Below are positions 12,251 through 24,064 of a DNA stretch of 64,000 nt, one piece after another. The position numbers and the translations under genes were made by a program. The DNA is from Panaeolus papilionaceus. Taxonomy: Eukaryota; Basidiomycota; Agaricomycetes; Agaricales. Numbering within the stretch: position 1 is the first letter of the stretch; the number at the start of each line of letters is the position of its first letter. The notes beneath the pieces were generated by a model. That model saw nothing but the letters and a program-made list of their open reading frames with translations. It ran no database searches and had not been told where the DNA came from. The DNA lies in NCBI GenBank assembly GCA_015501605.1, contig JADNRZ010000008.1:806001-870000 (forward strand), in the 5' to 3' direction.

Positions 12251-13857
12251 TTATCTTGAAGCAATACCACTTGGTGTCTTTTCGAATGATGAGAAGTCCC
12301 AGGACGACGAAGTGGTGATTGGGTTGCTTATCCCTCCCGGGCCCGAGTCGTCGCTGTCGGTATTATCCTGTCTCAGATTCGAATGGCGTGATGAGGATAA
12401 GACGCTTGACAGGATGGAGCCTAGACCTGTTGGTAACCCACCCTGGGAGCTGCTTTCCCGAGAGTCTCGTTCCCTTTCCCTCCCGAATGAGACAGAAATG
12501 ACAGTGTAGGAAGGAGCAGAGCTGTCGGCGGTTGCAGTGTCGATTGTGTACTCTGTAGGCGAGTGCTGTCTCGCATTTGTTGATTTGTCGCTCGAGCCAT
12601 CTGCATCCCCTGCATTGCGTCGAGGTCGTTCGTTCGAATCCGTGCGTGGTCTAAACCTGCGATAGACCATCATTACGACTACCAAAATGTTCGCGGATAT
12701 CATTGAGGCGTCGGCCTTTTAACAATTTACCGCAGTGATATTTTTTAGCAGCGGTTGAGATTGCAATGCGAGGTGGAGGGGGAAGCAAAAGCAACAATTA
12801 ATATCGCAGTGTGAAGACAACTGAGATGCGGTTATGCTCACCTGCATGTGTGCGAACATGACGAAGATGAGTCGCGACTCTGGGCCAATTCTGAAGATCG
12901 AGTACCATACGGTGCAGTAGCCAATCGAGGCGGTTAAGGTTATGAGACTGCTGCAAAATAGTACGAGCACCAGGATGCGCTCTTCGCCCGGGATGCGGAC
13001 TTTGCGTAGCATGGCTAATGGAAAGGCTACGAGGATGACGTCGGCGATGAAGTCCACTAGAGTGAAGGCGTTAGTTGATGGCTTCGTGGATATGCTAATG
13101 AGCGGGACGTACGGACTACTCCAACCATTGTGCCGATCATGTCACCTGCGCTGGTTTTGAAGCACCCGTTGTAATTAATTCTCCACCACACGGAGTCGCA
13201 CGGGCATGTTACGGTGCTAATTACGATGCTGGCGATGTAGATGAGGAAAAACAATACCACGAAGACATATACGAGTATCCAGGGGGGTCTTCGAGGGGGT
13301 AGGATTCGCGCCAGAGATAAGAGAAGACTAATCCTCGGGATCCTAACGGGTGGTGGCATACGTTAATTGGTGTATATCGAGAAGGGCGAATTGGAGCCTA
13401 ATCATGTTATGGAGAAATAAAGGAATGACCCGAACCATGCACCTGTAAAGAAATCTCCTCTATCTGAGACTTCCCAGGCAATGTCTATTCGACACGATGG
13501 ATAGAAATGAAATGCGGGCAAGGGCTCTGCATACTTGTTGTTCCGTATTTAACCCATAGCTGAGTGACATAGACCACGCCTAGGATTAAAGGAATGATAA
13601 TGATATAGTCGTCCCACCAGAGACGCTTCAGGCGCATTCGGTGCCGTAGGTGTACGATGCACAACACGAAAACCAAAGCGTGCAGTAGGGTTATACATAC
13701 TACACAAACGAAAGAATAAATCAAAGGCCATGAGGCTCGGATATGTACAGACCTTTTCAGGCCATATGATTTTGAGCAGGTAAGACCATCCTAGGTTGTT
13801 TCGAAGTAGCAATAGTCGGGTGGCTTGAGAAGAGGAGAACTTGTCGCTCAAAGGCAT
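12251..13857 (-). CDS. Rhodopsin-domain seven-helix membrane protein
   Basis: The gene runs on the minus strand with several introns and about 400 codons. It matches the fungal integral-membrane rhodopsin family: a helix with LLHALVFVLCIVHLRHR, the signature LKRLWWDDYIIIIPL, a cysteine-bearing loop (CPCDSVWWRINYNGC), then DFIADVILVAFPL, further helices and a Ser-rich cytoplasmic tail of about 130 residues rich in Asp and Arg. Ligand and partners are unknown; relatives of this fold act as receptors in other fungi. The first exon (start at 13857, MPLSDKFSS) is uncertain because its donor does not join the next exon in phase with the sites I could see. Its architecture matches the gene at 21.4-22.7 kb, so the two are paralogs. 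Confidence 0.78.
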
Positions 13858-14659
13858 GAAGTGACGGGAGCAGGTCCTACTAGGATGTGGTTCAGGAAGG
13901 GAACAGTTAAACCATTTCTTCGGTGCGGTGATATTTGTAGAGGGATAGGGACTTGGGAAACCATCTGTTAAACCCTCATCATGGCGGTCTTATATTCAGG
14001 GTCGTTCGAATAACAGGGGATACTCTTTCTTGTTCAAGTCAAGACCAAGGTACATCTGTCTTTTGTATTGTGATTGGTTTGATAGTCTCGAAGTCAGTTA
14101 GCAAGAAGGATCAAATAATTTAATATTAAACACAAGCGCCTTGTGATTTGATGATTTGGGTCCGTGCGCATTTGAAGATGGTTAGCGTGAGAAAATTTTA
14201 TATAAATGGAATTTTGGGCCGTTGAATTTGCTTTGAAATTGTTTTTCATTGGTTGTCGTCGTTCGTCGTTTGTTTTGTTCTTCGTCGTCGTCGTCGTTGT
14301 TGTCGTCGCCGTCGTTGTTATTCGTCTCCCCTTCTCTTTATTACAGTCTTCGTCGTTGTGCTCGTCGTTGACCAACACGTATTCGCATTGCGCTAATTTT
14401 CTAGTTGCGCTGAAACTTTGTTCAATTCTCTCCTTGTTGAACTTTTTTTTCTCCTTTTTTTGCGTGCGTGTCTATTTTATTTTATCCTCCCAACACACTC
14501 TTTTGTCGCTGGTTTGTCCAGTCTCCACGCTCTCTAAACCTCCTATTATCTAAATACAATTCTCTAACATCCTTCTTTATTCACTATAATTCCGCCGTTG
14601 CCATACATTAAACCATCCATTTTTACCGCTACCCTCCGTCTTATATCGCATCAACCACA
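13858..14659. other. Promoter region between the seven-helix and RRM genes
   Basis: This divergent spacer holds a CGT-type microsatellite, then a long C/T-rich leader from about 14400 to the ATG at 14660, as is common upstream of strongly expressed fungal genes. No gene is supported; the open frames here come from the repeat. Confidence 0.55.
14254..14323 (+). repeat. Imperfect (TCG)n/(TTG)n trinucleotide repeat
   Basis: About 70 bases consist almost only of tcg, ttg and ttc triplets, including a run of five tcg units from about 14283. It lies some 340 bp upstream of the RNA-binding protein start, probably in its promoter or distal 5' UTR. The repeat keeps all frames open on both strands and so creates false ORFs. 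Confidence 0.75.
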
Positions 14660-17025
14660 ATGGACGACACACAGTTTGCTACTCAATATCCTTCGTACCC
14701 ATTTGACCTAGATATGATGAAGGTTGGTAGATATTTTATAGGGTTATATTCCAAAGGAAACTGCTAACATATCTTCAACTCCCATAGCGCTCAATGGAAG
14801 CCGTCGGTGGTCCTGATGCCAAAAAGGCTCGCTGGTCTCCTACTTCTGCTTTCTCGGGTCAAAATAACGGTTCAGGTGGTCCCAATAACTCTACAAGGGA
14901 TGCTTTTGCAAACTATGGATACGGTCCTCAAGCCAGCATTGCTCAGCCAGGATTCAACAACACACAGGCAAATGGCAATGCTTTCGCTGGAAGTCCTCTC
15001 TACTCCACTCCTTCATTGACTGTAAACACTCAGACCAACGGAAACGTCATGTCTTCTCAATTGAGCCCAAACACTGCTGCAGCCGCATTTGCTGTTCAGC
15101 AACAACAACAACAGCAGCAACAGCAGTCGCAACAACAGGGCAGTCCAAATGGAAACTATAACGCTTTCAATGCCTACAGTATGTTAGGAATGACCATGCC
15201 TAACATGGGGATGCTTGGCAGCTTCCCTTACAACGGTCAGATGAACAACTTTGGACAGGTAAGTAGTGTCTTTTGACTCATTGACTTGTAACCCTCTGAT
15301 CATTTACGTGGTTATCTTACTCAGAATTTTGGTCAGCAGAGAATTCCTTCTCTTAACCTTGCTATCCCGAATGCCACTCAAGCCGCCGGCGCATATTCTC
15401 CTGTCGCCCTCACAGCTGCTATGAACGCGTCTAACAACGCAACCGGCCGCACTGTCTATGTTGGCAACCTCCCCGCAACTGCCTCTGTTGACGAACTTCT
15501 CAACCTTGTCCACTTTGGTCCTCTCGAATCGATCCGTGTTCTACCGGAGAAATCCTGTGTTTTCCTGTCCTTCTTGGATGGTGCCACCGCAGCGGCCTTC
15601 CATGCCGATGCTACCATCAAGAAGCTTGCTCTCCATGGTCAGGAACTGAAGATTGGTTGGGGAAAGCCTTCTCCTGTTCCCGCTCAGGTCGCTCTCGCCA
15701 TCAGCCAGAGCAACGCCAGCAGGAATGTCTACCTCGGTGGACTCGATGAGAACATGACTGAGGAACAACTTCGCGATGAGCTCAGCCGATTCGGCCTCAT
15801 TGACCAGGTTAAAATCGTCCGAGACAAGAACATTGGCTTCGTTCACTTCCTGAGTATTTCCGTAGCCACCAAGGTAAATCGTTTTTCATTTCCGGAGTTC
15901 CGTCACGGCGGCTGAATGCTCTATATTAGGTCGTCAATACATTACCCACCGAGCCGTCATGGGCCGGAAAGCGAGTCAACTATGGCAAGGATCGTTGCGC
16001 GTACATTCCCAAGTCTCAGCAAGTCGCCGCCCAACAGGCCCAGGCCGCTGCTGCTCAATCCCTTGTCGCCCAATCTGCCATGTCTCCTCAGCAAGCCAAC
16101 TTCGCACCATTCGCCCCTTACAATGGCGCCCCCTTCACACCCGTTGATATGATGAATGCCAATGGCATGTCTAACGGAATGAACGGTGTCCAGGGAATGA
16201 ACAGGACTGTGTATCTCGGTAACATTCACCCCGAGACCACAACTGAGGATCTGTGCAATGCCATCCGTGGTGGTGTTCTTCAGAGCATTCGTTACCTGCA
16301 GGACAAACACATTGCTGTATGTTGAATTTTTTTCCCAATTGCATCATGTTCACTGATCATCATTTCCAGTTCGTGAGCTTTGTCGACCCTGCAGCCGCCT
16401 TTACATTCTTCCAGGTGGCTTCGTATCAAGGGCTTACCTTGAACAACCGTCGCTTGAAGATCGGTTGGGGCAAGAACTCTGGACCTCTCCCTCCTACTTT
16501 GGCTCTCGCTGTCCACTCGGGCGCAACCAGGAACGTCTACATTGGCAATGTAGAAGACTACGAGACCTTCACCGACGATCGCCTCAAGCGCGATTTTGGC
16601 GAGTATGGCGATATCGAGCTTGTCAACTTCCTCAAGGAGAAGTAAGTTGTCGATCAAACCTTGTTAAAGAAGCGGTGATCTAACCACATGTTATCATCAG
16701 GAACTGCGCGTTTGTTAACTTTACCAACATCTCCAACGCCATCAAGGCTATTGACGGTATCAAGAACAAACCAGAGTATGCCAACCTGCGCATTGCTCAC
16801 GGCAAGGATCGTTGTGCCAACCCACCTCGCTCGGGCCCTCAGGGCGGCTCTGGTGGCAAGCGAAACGTTAGCGGCAATGGTGCTTCCAATGCAGGAGATG
16901 CTGCCGAGAACGGTGATGATGGTGATGCCTCCTTCATGAACGGGGAAGACCATGACATTGCAGAGGCCCAAGCCATGCAACTTGATGCGTCTGATGCCCT
17001 TCAAGCGAATGGCGTTGCTGCCTAA
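14660..17025 (+). CDS. Four-RRM RNA-binding protein (Nrd1/Mrn1-like)
   Basis: Six exons (14660-14722, 14788-15258, 15325-15873, 15930-16316, 16370-16641, 16701-17025) join in frame to 688 residues. A disordered N-terminus holds a poly-Gln tract at about residues 124-138. Four RNA recognition motifs start near residues 221 ([10 protein letters not shown]), 313 ([11 protein letters not shown]), 453 ([11 protein letters not shown]) and 545 ([10 protein letters not shown]), each with an RNP1-like strand such as NIGFVHF or NCAFVNF. Each pair is followed by the segment LKIGWGK or YGKDRC typical of this family. The acidic C-terminus contains NGDDGD. Fission yeast Nrd1, which restrains sexual differentiation, and budding yeast Mrn1 share this layout. 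Here it probably binds mRNA to control translation or stability; the targets are unknown. Confidence 0.93.
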
Positions 17026-18658
17026 GCTCTGTTTATATCCCCGTTCCCGTGCTACTGAGCAAGATAATTTATGGATACCCGCTTGCTCTGCCATCTATAC
17101 TCCTGACTCGCTCCATCATTTCCTGTTTGCCCTGCTCTAACTGGCCCATCCTATATCGCTCTCACCGTCGGTCATTGCTTCATCGTTCTGCCCCAGTCCT
17201 ATCTTGCGATATATGTACAACAAAATTCCTTAAAACCGCTTCACCATACCAGTCACTATGGATGGAAGATGTATGGCTCCGGGATCCATCTTATGACCAC
17301 CCATCAATGTTCCTTCACTTTTGCTAGTGAGATGGAGCGCACCTTTTGATGGCGTGTTTTTTCTTTTTCATTACGAAGATTGGATCTGTTGGGCTATTGG
17401 TTGTGGCATCTTTATTCATTATCGCTTCTCTCTTCTATTTCGTTTTTTCTCCAGTTATTCTATATGCTTTTGTCTCTCTTTATTACCTCTAGTTTCGAAG
17501 GTTCAATTAACAAATTTATTACTTTTTCCTTCTCTATTTCTGTTTATAACTTCGTTCGACGTGCTCAAAACTTTGGTGACCTCTGTTGTACACCGTCCAC
17601 TCACTCTTTCTCGTGCTCTCATTCTGCTTTTTCTTACCCATTTATTCATGGCGGATAATTCATAACCTCTCCCTCAACCTCGCTTTAATGGAATGCAAAA
17701 CATGTGTACTCTACAATCCCGCCTCAATCCATTATACCATATCACCCACACAAAAATATTCCTGTGAATTTTGAATACCCTCACAGGATCTTTACATCCC
17801 ACTTAGTTGTCGGGTGCTATATCTATACTTATTTGCTCCATCCTCCCTGCGATACATACCCTCCCTCTCTTTCCACATACCCGTAATCCTCCTCCCTACC
17901 TCAACCGTTGCTGTGGACAATTATCTGTTCTTAATCGTCCTGACATCTATATATCCCTCTCCCCTTTTTGTTCAACGATTCAAACAGCATCCCCTACACA
18001 CGCTATCCACATTTTCATTTTGCATCATCACCATCGCATCATCACTCCTTATTCAGTTGCTTTCCTGCTTGACCACTTTGCTGTGTGCTCAAAAAGCAAC
18101 GTCAACCCATCCAACCAATCAAACCCTCGTAGCTATAGTAGTAGTTAGTTTTCCCCCTTTCTTTCTTTATTCCGTCTCTCTCTCTCGTCTTGTCTTATTT
18201 CCCCTTTTCGACACTTTTAATAATATTTTTAGCTGTGTCAGTTACTTATTCCGTCTGTGTTTGTCAACTCTCGTGTCCCATCACTCTCTCGAGGACATTG
18301 TGATTAGTTAGTGTCTTGGTCCCCCTGTGTATCTAGTTATAACAGAGTAATACTCATTCATATCTTGATATTGATTCTCTGGAGTGCAGTGTGTCCCTCG
18401 TGAAAGTGGTATATTCGAGGTATGTAGACGGTGGACAAAATTGGATAGGTGAGGAGATGCTACTTACGCTAATACTTACACTACGAATACTTTCTCTTAT
18501 AAAAAGTCTGATACTCACTATTAACGAGTGTGATACAACAAAGCGGGATGTGAAAAATGATAGACAGGATGATGTAGGTGGAATGGAGATACAGGAATGG
18601 GAATGGATGATAGGAAGGGACAAGAGAGGAATGTGAAAAAAAAATAAGAAAATGGATT
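17026..18658. other. Long pyrimidine-rich spacer between convergent genes
   Basis: More than 1.6 kb lies between the stop of the RRM gene and the stop of the next minus-strand gene. The plus strand is strongly enriched in T and C from about 17330 to 18300, with many short C/T runs. No ORF with domains or splice signals is seen. It is most simply a very long 3' UTR of the RRM gene, perhaps with a noncoding transcript. Confidence 0.5.
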
Positions 18659-19180
18659 TTAAGAACTCGAGACGTCTTCCATTGTCACGTCCGTATCAAC
18701 ATCCATGGCGCAATCCATGGTGTTGTTCTGAACAGCGCCGTTGACGCCAAAGACAGGCGCACCAGACATGGGATGCATGGGTTGTTGAGTATTGAAACAC
18801 TGCAAGAAAACGAATCAGAGTAAATATTCGTCCACACAACCAGACCAAGAAACGAGACAACTTACCTGGTTAGGGACAGTGCCAACATCTACAAACCCAT
18901 GAACAGCAGGTTGAGTATTGAAAGAATGCAAAGGCTCCCCATTCGCCGCTGCTTGGTGTATCATCGACTTGAGAACGCGGTTCGAGCCGGCAATGGGGCG
19001 CTTTCTCTTCTCATTGATGGCCTCCTTCATGAGTTCCTCAATATCGTCTTGTTCATATCCTTCCTCATCAAGACCGAAAATCTGACGTTCACGAGAAGGC
19101 GTAGAAGAAGACGATGTAGCCGTAGACGATGACGTGGAAGTTTTGGTATAATTCCTTGGGGGAATGCGAATAGTGGGCAT
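18659..19180 (-). CDS. Unrecognised small acidic protein
   Basis: Two exons (19180-18866 and 18799-18659) splice with a canonical GTAAG donor and TTGCAG acceptor to 151 residues. The N-terminus (MPTIRIPPRNY) is basic, followed by a Ser/Thr run, then a conserved-looking block GLDEEGYEQDDIEELMKEA, a basic patch NEKRKRP that could be a nuclear signal, and a short helix VLKSMIHQAA. Two related segments (LHSFNTQPAVHGF and CFNTQQPMHPM) flank the intron. The C-terminus is acidic (DVDTDVTMEDV). I recognise no domain. The clean intron, codon use and isolated promoter make it a real gene; a regulatory or nuclear role is only a guess. Confidence 0.7.
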
Positions 19181-19584
19181 GATGAAACAGTTGAAAGTTG
19201 AACGTGGATATGAATGGAGGTCAAGATGAAAAGCGAGCGGTAGTGGGTTTAAAAGTAATGCAAGAGGGGCAGGATATAAATACTGCTGAGGCCTCGACAA
19301 ACAGAACGAAGGGTCAAATATCAATGTGGTTGTCGGGGCGGTAGCTGTCAACAAAGGGTGAACAATTGGGCGATCATAATGCGAAGTGGCTGACGGAGTT
19401 GGATGAGTGGCTTGGGCCGTCCCTTTAATTCTCGTCTTGTCCTTAACACTTGATGAGGTCACAACACAGTGGCTGCCGCCCACCATTGTCCCATTTTGGA
19501 ATGGTCAATCAACGGCGTCTACCTCTATAAATCAAGATAAAAAGGGAAGGGCCGAGTGTTAATTAAAGGACATCAACCAAGCGC

Positions 19585-20898
19585 TCATGCTTTGGATTTG
19601 TGCCCGACCCAGAACTCGGCTTTGTATATCCAACGCATCATGGCGTTTCTATCGCCCGTGTACTCGCATTCCACCGTCCTGCGAGCACTGAATCCTTCAG
19701 TATCATTCGCGATAAAGAACCCAATTTCTTCAGCAGCTTGAATGACTTCTTCCAAGCTGAGCTCAACCTTCGCTTGACCGCCACTAGTCCAAAGGAGGGG
19801 GCCAAGGTTGATCCATGTTCCGCCAGGTCGGAGGAGATTGTAGATATGCCGCATGGTAGTGAAGACATCGAGAGAGGTGTCGATGAAGAACAGGGTCACA
19901 ATGAAGTCGTAACCGTTTGTTGATTCCGCTGGCACTGGAAGCGAGTCATTGCTCCAGGTTAGAGGGGTGGGTGCAGGAATGGTAAGAAAATCTTGCTCCA
20001 GCAGATGGAGATTTGGGCTGAGCCTAGGAACGACATCCGGGAAAGGTAGTCGTCGGAAGAGAGATTCATTGCTTCGCTGATGAGAAAACCAATGAGAGTA
20101 TGGTCTAAGTGAGTGTTCATTCGGCGTTGTCGTCGTTGTAGGGGATAGCAAAAACCGGAAAGCAAGTGTCATGAAAAACGAAAACTCGTTGGCCGACGTT
20201 TCAAAACCTGCAGTACCTTTTTAGTTAAAGAGCTGAACCATCTTTCCGCAAAATAATAATAATCACGAACCAAGTTGCGAAATCTCCCATGCTAATCGCC
20301 CTAATCCACATCCCGGGACCAACACTTTCATACTTCCGCGCTCCTCTGGAGGAACTTCCTTCAACAGGTCGAGTATTGGATTGAAAATACGCGTTCTTTC
20401 CACCTCTCCCTCTGTACTCCAGTCACGTACAAAATGCTTCAACGCCTCTCGAACGCGTCCCAGGTCTGCGGATCCCACATCAACCATGTCCACCGCCTTA
20501 AGCTGCGGGAACTCTTCCAACGCAAGCTCCATGATGCTATTCGTGATTATCGCATTCATGCTAGTCACGTCATGAAGTCTGTCCAGCTTCTTGAGATAAC
20601 CAATCTTGTTGCCCATATTCCTGTTGGCGCGACTGAGTGTGTTGAACGACCGACGCATTTGGCCGACTTCTTTGGCTGCCAGTTGAGCATATTGCTCATA
20701 AGAACGAAATGTCCGTTCAAGGGAGAAGTACGTTGCCCTGATGCGCTTCGGGCGCCTTCCCAAGAGTATAAATTCTCTAATGTCTGTCAGAGTAGGCCAT
20801 GGGATATGTCGCCAGCAGATGAGCAATATCGTGAGAGGTAAGGCAAGTGCTAATATGGCATCAGATGCTAGAAGAAAACGAATAGCGGCCACAACCAT
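19585..20898 (-). CDS. Carnosine N-methyltransferase-like protein (N2227 family)
   Basis: Two exons (20898-20271 and 20207-19585) join to 416 residues. The N-terminus has a hydrophobic segment (AILALALPLTILLICW), then a helical region with FRSYEQYAQ and the SAM-binding motif KVLVPGCGLGRLAWEIS. The intron falls just before GFETSANEFSFFM. Later motifs are SHWFSHQRS, TLFFIDTSLDVF and LLRPGGTWINLGPLLW, all diagnostic of the N2227-like fold. Family members transfer a methyl group from SAM to carnosine-type peptides in animals; the fungal substrate is not established. ATG 20898 is the first in-frame ATG, and it keeps the hydrophobic segment. The extra N-terminal anchor suggests membrane attachment, which is an inference. 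Confidence 0.9.
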
Positions 20899-21369
20899 CG
20901 TGACAGTCAGAGGTCGAACAGCTGGTGTCACTTGTTAAGAGTTTCTCCCTTTGCTTTATGAAGTCGTGCGGGTGTTGTTTTTCCTCATTGTGGTGTTGGT
21001 AAAGAAGCAAAGATTGTGGTGTAGGATCATGATCGGCATCACCCCTGGTCCGCTTATACTGTATAAGGTCAGGTTTTAACTTTCTCCAATGATAAAGCAA
21101 ACCGTTTGTATGAATGAAGAAATGTACCTAATAGCAAATACAGAGCAACGACAATATATACACATCGAGACGAGCAAAAATGAGTGGCAAGCAGATTAAA
21201 GACGACTGAAGGTCCTATTACCTGACCTTGATGAAGGCTATTCAATAGTTCCTAATCAACCATATTCGAAAGCTCAACTAAATTCTACATGTGCCCACAG
21301 ATTACAATGGCTTTATGCTGCGTGCCCTGCAGGCCATAAATAAGATAAAAACTATATGTACAATAGGGT
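20899..21369. other. Intergenic spacer
   Basis: The promoter of the methyltransferase gene and the 3' end of the second seven-helix gene lie here. No coding or RNA feature was seen. Confidence 0.5.
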
Positions 21370-22717
21370 TCATGAAGCCGTGAGCCTAGTGTTGGAGTTG
21401 TCTGTGCCTCCAGAATCTTGTTTTTCGGTATCTGATGATCTCGAAGGCGAAGTGTTGTGAGAGTTAAATGAGTGTGAAGAGGGGTATAGACTGCTCTGCA
21501 GGATTATATCTGTAAAGCTGATGTTCAATGACGATTCAGGGAGCGTGGTTATTCTCCGTTCTGGTCTATCTGCAATGACTTCATCGGTGGATCTCGAAGT
21601 AGCTCGTCGTGCAGGTTCTTCGGGGTCGTTTCGGTGGAGGTGTCGATAGAGAAACATGGTGAGAAAGAGGAGGTTGCCAACCATTAGCCCGATAGCACTC
21701 TGCCATCGAAATCATATGTTTTAGTCGCATCTCAAGAACAAGTGGTGATAAGGTACTTATCAACACACCTCGATATTAGCCACACCCGTCGAAATCAGCC
21801 AGGCGTCCGGGCCAAGGTCCCAGGTGTTGTACCAGAAGACCGCGAGGACGATAGTGGCCATGATCGTGAGGATACTGCCAGATAATGCTGCCATTATTAT
21901 CCGACGCTGGCTTTTCGGAAGTCTAACCCTCCATAACACGAAGAGAGGATAGCCAGTCAATATTAAATCAGAGCCAACCTCGACTGTCAAATGAAACCGT
22001 CAGAACATTGGTTGCACGAAGGACAACGCGCTTACTTGAGAGGAGACTCAAGCCCCCGATGATGTGTCCATTACCAGAACGAATGCATGATCTGGCATCC
22101 ATCATATACCAAGGACGATGATCCTTTGGGCGGCACGTAACTGCTGTGATACCTAGAGTCGCCAAACAGCACACCAAGCAGAGAATACCTAGAGCTACAC
22201 CGAACTTCTTTTCAGGCCGGCGGGGAAACAACCGTGCAATGGAGAAGGCTAAGCTCATACGAGAGATCCTGCAGCGAAGTCCGTCATTACGCACAACAGG
22301 CAATATCGCATGGGGACCTACCAGAGTACAGTCATGAAGAACACAATCATAATCCAAAAGGACTCCATTATGCAGCGAGGAGGAGGAACTGGAATTCGTG
22401 ATGAACATCGACATCATGAGAATTTCTGCAGGTGAACGGCCACAACGAGTTCTTACATCGTTTTTTCATCCTCTCCCACTGGACCCCGAATCCAATGCAG
22501 TCCGCAAGTAACGGTATCACTATCACATAGTCGTCGAACCACATCCTCCTTTCCCTGATACGATGGTATAGACGAAAAAGTGTTGTGGATACCGCCAAAA
22601 CTTGTACTATCGTCAGACCCACTTTTGCTCCCCATCAACATAGGCCATTGAGCAATCGAGACATAAAAACGGACCTTCCCAAGCGGTGTAGGATTGAGGT
22701 GGAAATACGTGGCCCAT
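21370..22717 (-). CDS. Rhodopsin-domain seven-helix membrane protein (second copy)
   Basis: The minus-strand gene has about six exons. Exon 1 is 22717-22675 (MGHVFPPQSYTAWE) and joins to 22621 in phase, giving VGLTIVQVLAVSTTLFRLYHR and the signature RRMWFDDYVIVIPLL. Then follow a helix (WIMIVFFMTVLW), RMSLAFSIARLFP, GILCLVCCLATLGITAV, EVGSDLILTGYPLFVLWRV and ATIVLAVFWYNTW, with a Ser-rich tail of about 90 residues. It belongs to the same fungal integral-membrane family as the gene at 12.3-13.9 kb but is diverged and has its own first exon. The span between WFDDY and the next helix required one intron ending in a CCAG near 22385, which is plausible but unproven. Substrate or ligand unknown. 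Confidence 0.78.
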
Positions 22718-24064
22718 TGAGATATTGTAGGATAGTGGAGTTGAAACACGCCCTACGGCACTTCAGTGGGCCTCCAGGGGGCCCCCTACAAGATTCTCGA
22801 GAAGTGGAAGTCAATGACAAAGGTGAATGTTGTTCAAACCTTTATGACATGGGCAAATTGTCGATATACACCTTCCAAATCCTGGGAGTGCCTTAACCTT
22901 AGACGGTGTAAATGACCATAATCTCTTTTTCCTGACAGGGATGGGAATTAATAATGGGGTCCGAAGGTCGGTTGTATTTGGTGTAAAATCATGATATGTG
23001 GTGTGGAGGTCAAGATCTGGGCCTTTGTTTAGCTGTGCAAGAACAACAAGAACCAGCATATTGTGAGTTCGTCGTGAGGGGCACACACGTTTGTAGGCAC
23101 CACCTTTGTCAAATGCATCCATAATTGCCCGACGACTGGAGCTTGAGCGTATAGGGACACCTATAGTTATTATTTTGATAGGTTTAAATGCCGTTCCTCT
23201 CAGCTTGTTCTCAGTAGTGTCTATATGTCAGCAAAGAACCTAAAAAATCCCAAGCGACCTAGATTAAGCCTTACACAACACTTCAGGCATAGTAGGACGT
23301 GTGTAATGGAGAAATATTTAACAATTTTAAGATTCAAATGCCAGTCAAGTGAATAAAGCCAGTCGGCACTTACCGAGGCTATACTATCTAGTCACTGGGG
23401 CAACAGCCGCGGTAGCAATTATCATCCTTGTTAAGTACATACTTATAAATGTTTACAATCTGAAAATATTTTACATTATCAAATCTCGAGCTTTCCTTCA
23501 CGAAGCTCCCGCAACGAATAAAGGCATGAACTGATCAAACCATTAAATTGCTCCACCTTGGCGCTCACGTCTATGACCAATGATTTTTAGCCGTCGAATG
23601 ACAGAGATGACTTCGAGGATAAACCAAGGGAGCTCCAAAGCACAGGTTGTCTATTCCAAACCAATTCAAACTTCGATGTTGGCGCTCGTATTGATACCCT
23701 TCGGTACCGGTTATTTATGGTGAAAGCCCGCGACGATCAAGTCTCGTTGCAATTTCGAACGAATAAGGTACGTCGCTGCCCCTGTATCACATACCATGTA
23801 TCCACCAAGGCTTTGAAATCATGTTGAAATCCACTTGAAAGCAATACCAGGGTTCGGCAGAAAAGTGACAGGACTTTTAACATGCTCTTCATTGGTCTAT
23901 AGACCTGACGAGGGCTATTGCGCACGTGAATAAAGCACCAGGAACTCTCCGCACCGCTTGCAGGTCCCCTCAAGTGCCAACTTTGGACTTACTAGGTCAC
24001 AATTGTCCGTCGCCCATGTTTCAAAGAAATTTGCTCAATCGGGACGCTTACAACCCGCAATATA
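22718..24064. other. Intergenic region with a pair of palindromes
   Basis: No gene is supported over about 1.3 kb. Two perfect short palindromes lie at 22776-22787 and 22794-22803, just upstream of the seven-helix gene start. Open frames between 22811 and 23534 show no domain, signal peptide or intron structure. Confidence 0.5.
22776..22803. repeat. Two adjacent perfect palindromes
   Basis: AGGGGGCCCCCT at 22776-22787 and TTCTCGAGAA at 22794-22803 are each their own reverse complement. They sit 59 to 86 bp upstream of the start codon of the minus-strand seven-helix gene, where operator-type sites for dimeric regulators would be expected. Function is inferred from position only. Confidence 0.45.

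Noticed and set aside
12629..12643. T-loop-like sequence (cgttcgaatc) suggesting a tRNA
   Set aside because: It lies inside the coding part of the seven-helix gene tail, and no acceptor or anticodon stem can be formed around it.
14094..14553. Open frames of 94 and 115 codons upstream of the RRM gene
   Set aside because: They arise from the trinucleotide repeat and the C/T-rich leader.
16654..17094. Long antisense open frames across the RRM gene, and similar ones in the F-BAR and Pro-rich genes
   Set aside because: They mirror codon bias of the real genes on the opposite strand and have no domains or splice signals.
22811..23122. Minus-strand ORF of 103 codons upstream of the second seven-helix gene
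   Set aside because: The sequence has no domain, no signal peptide and no splice link to the gene that follows.
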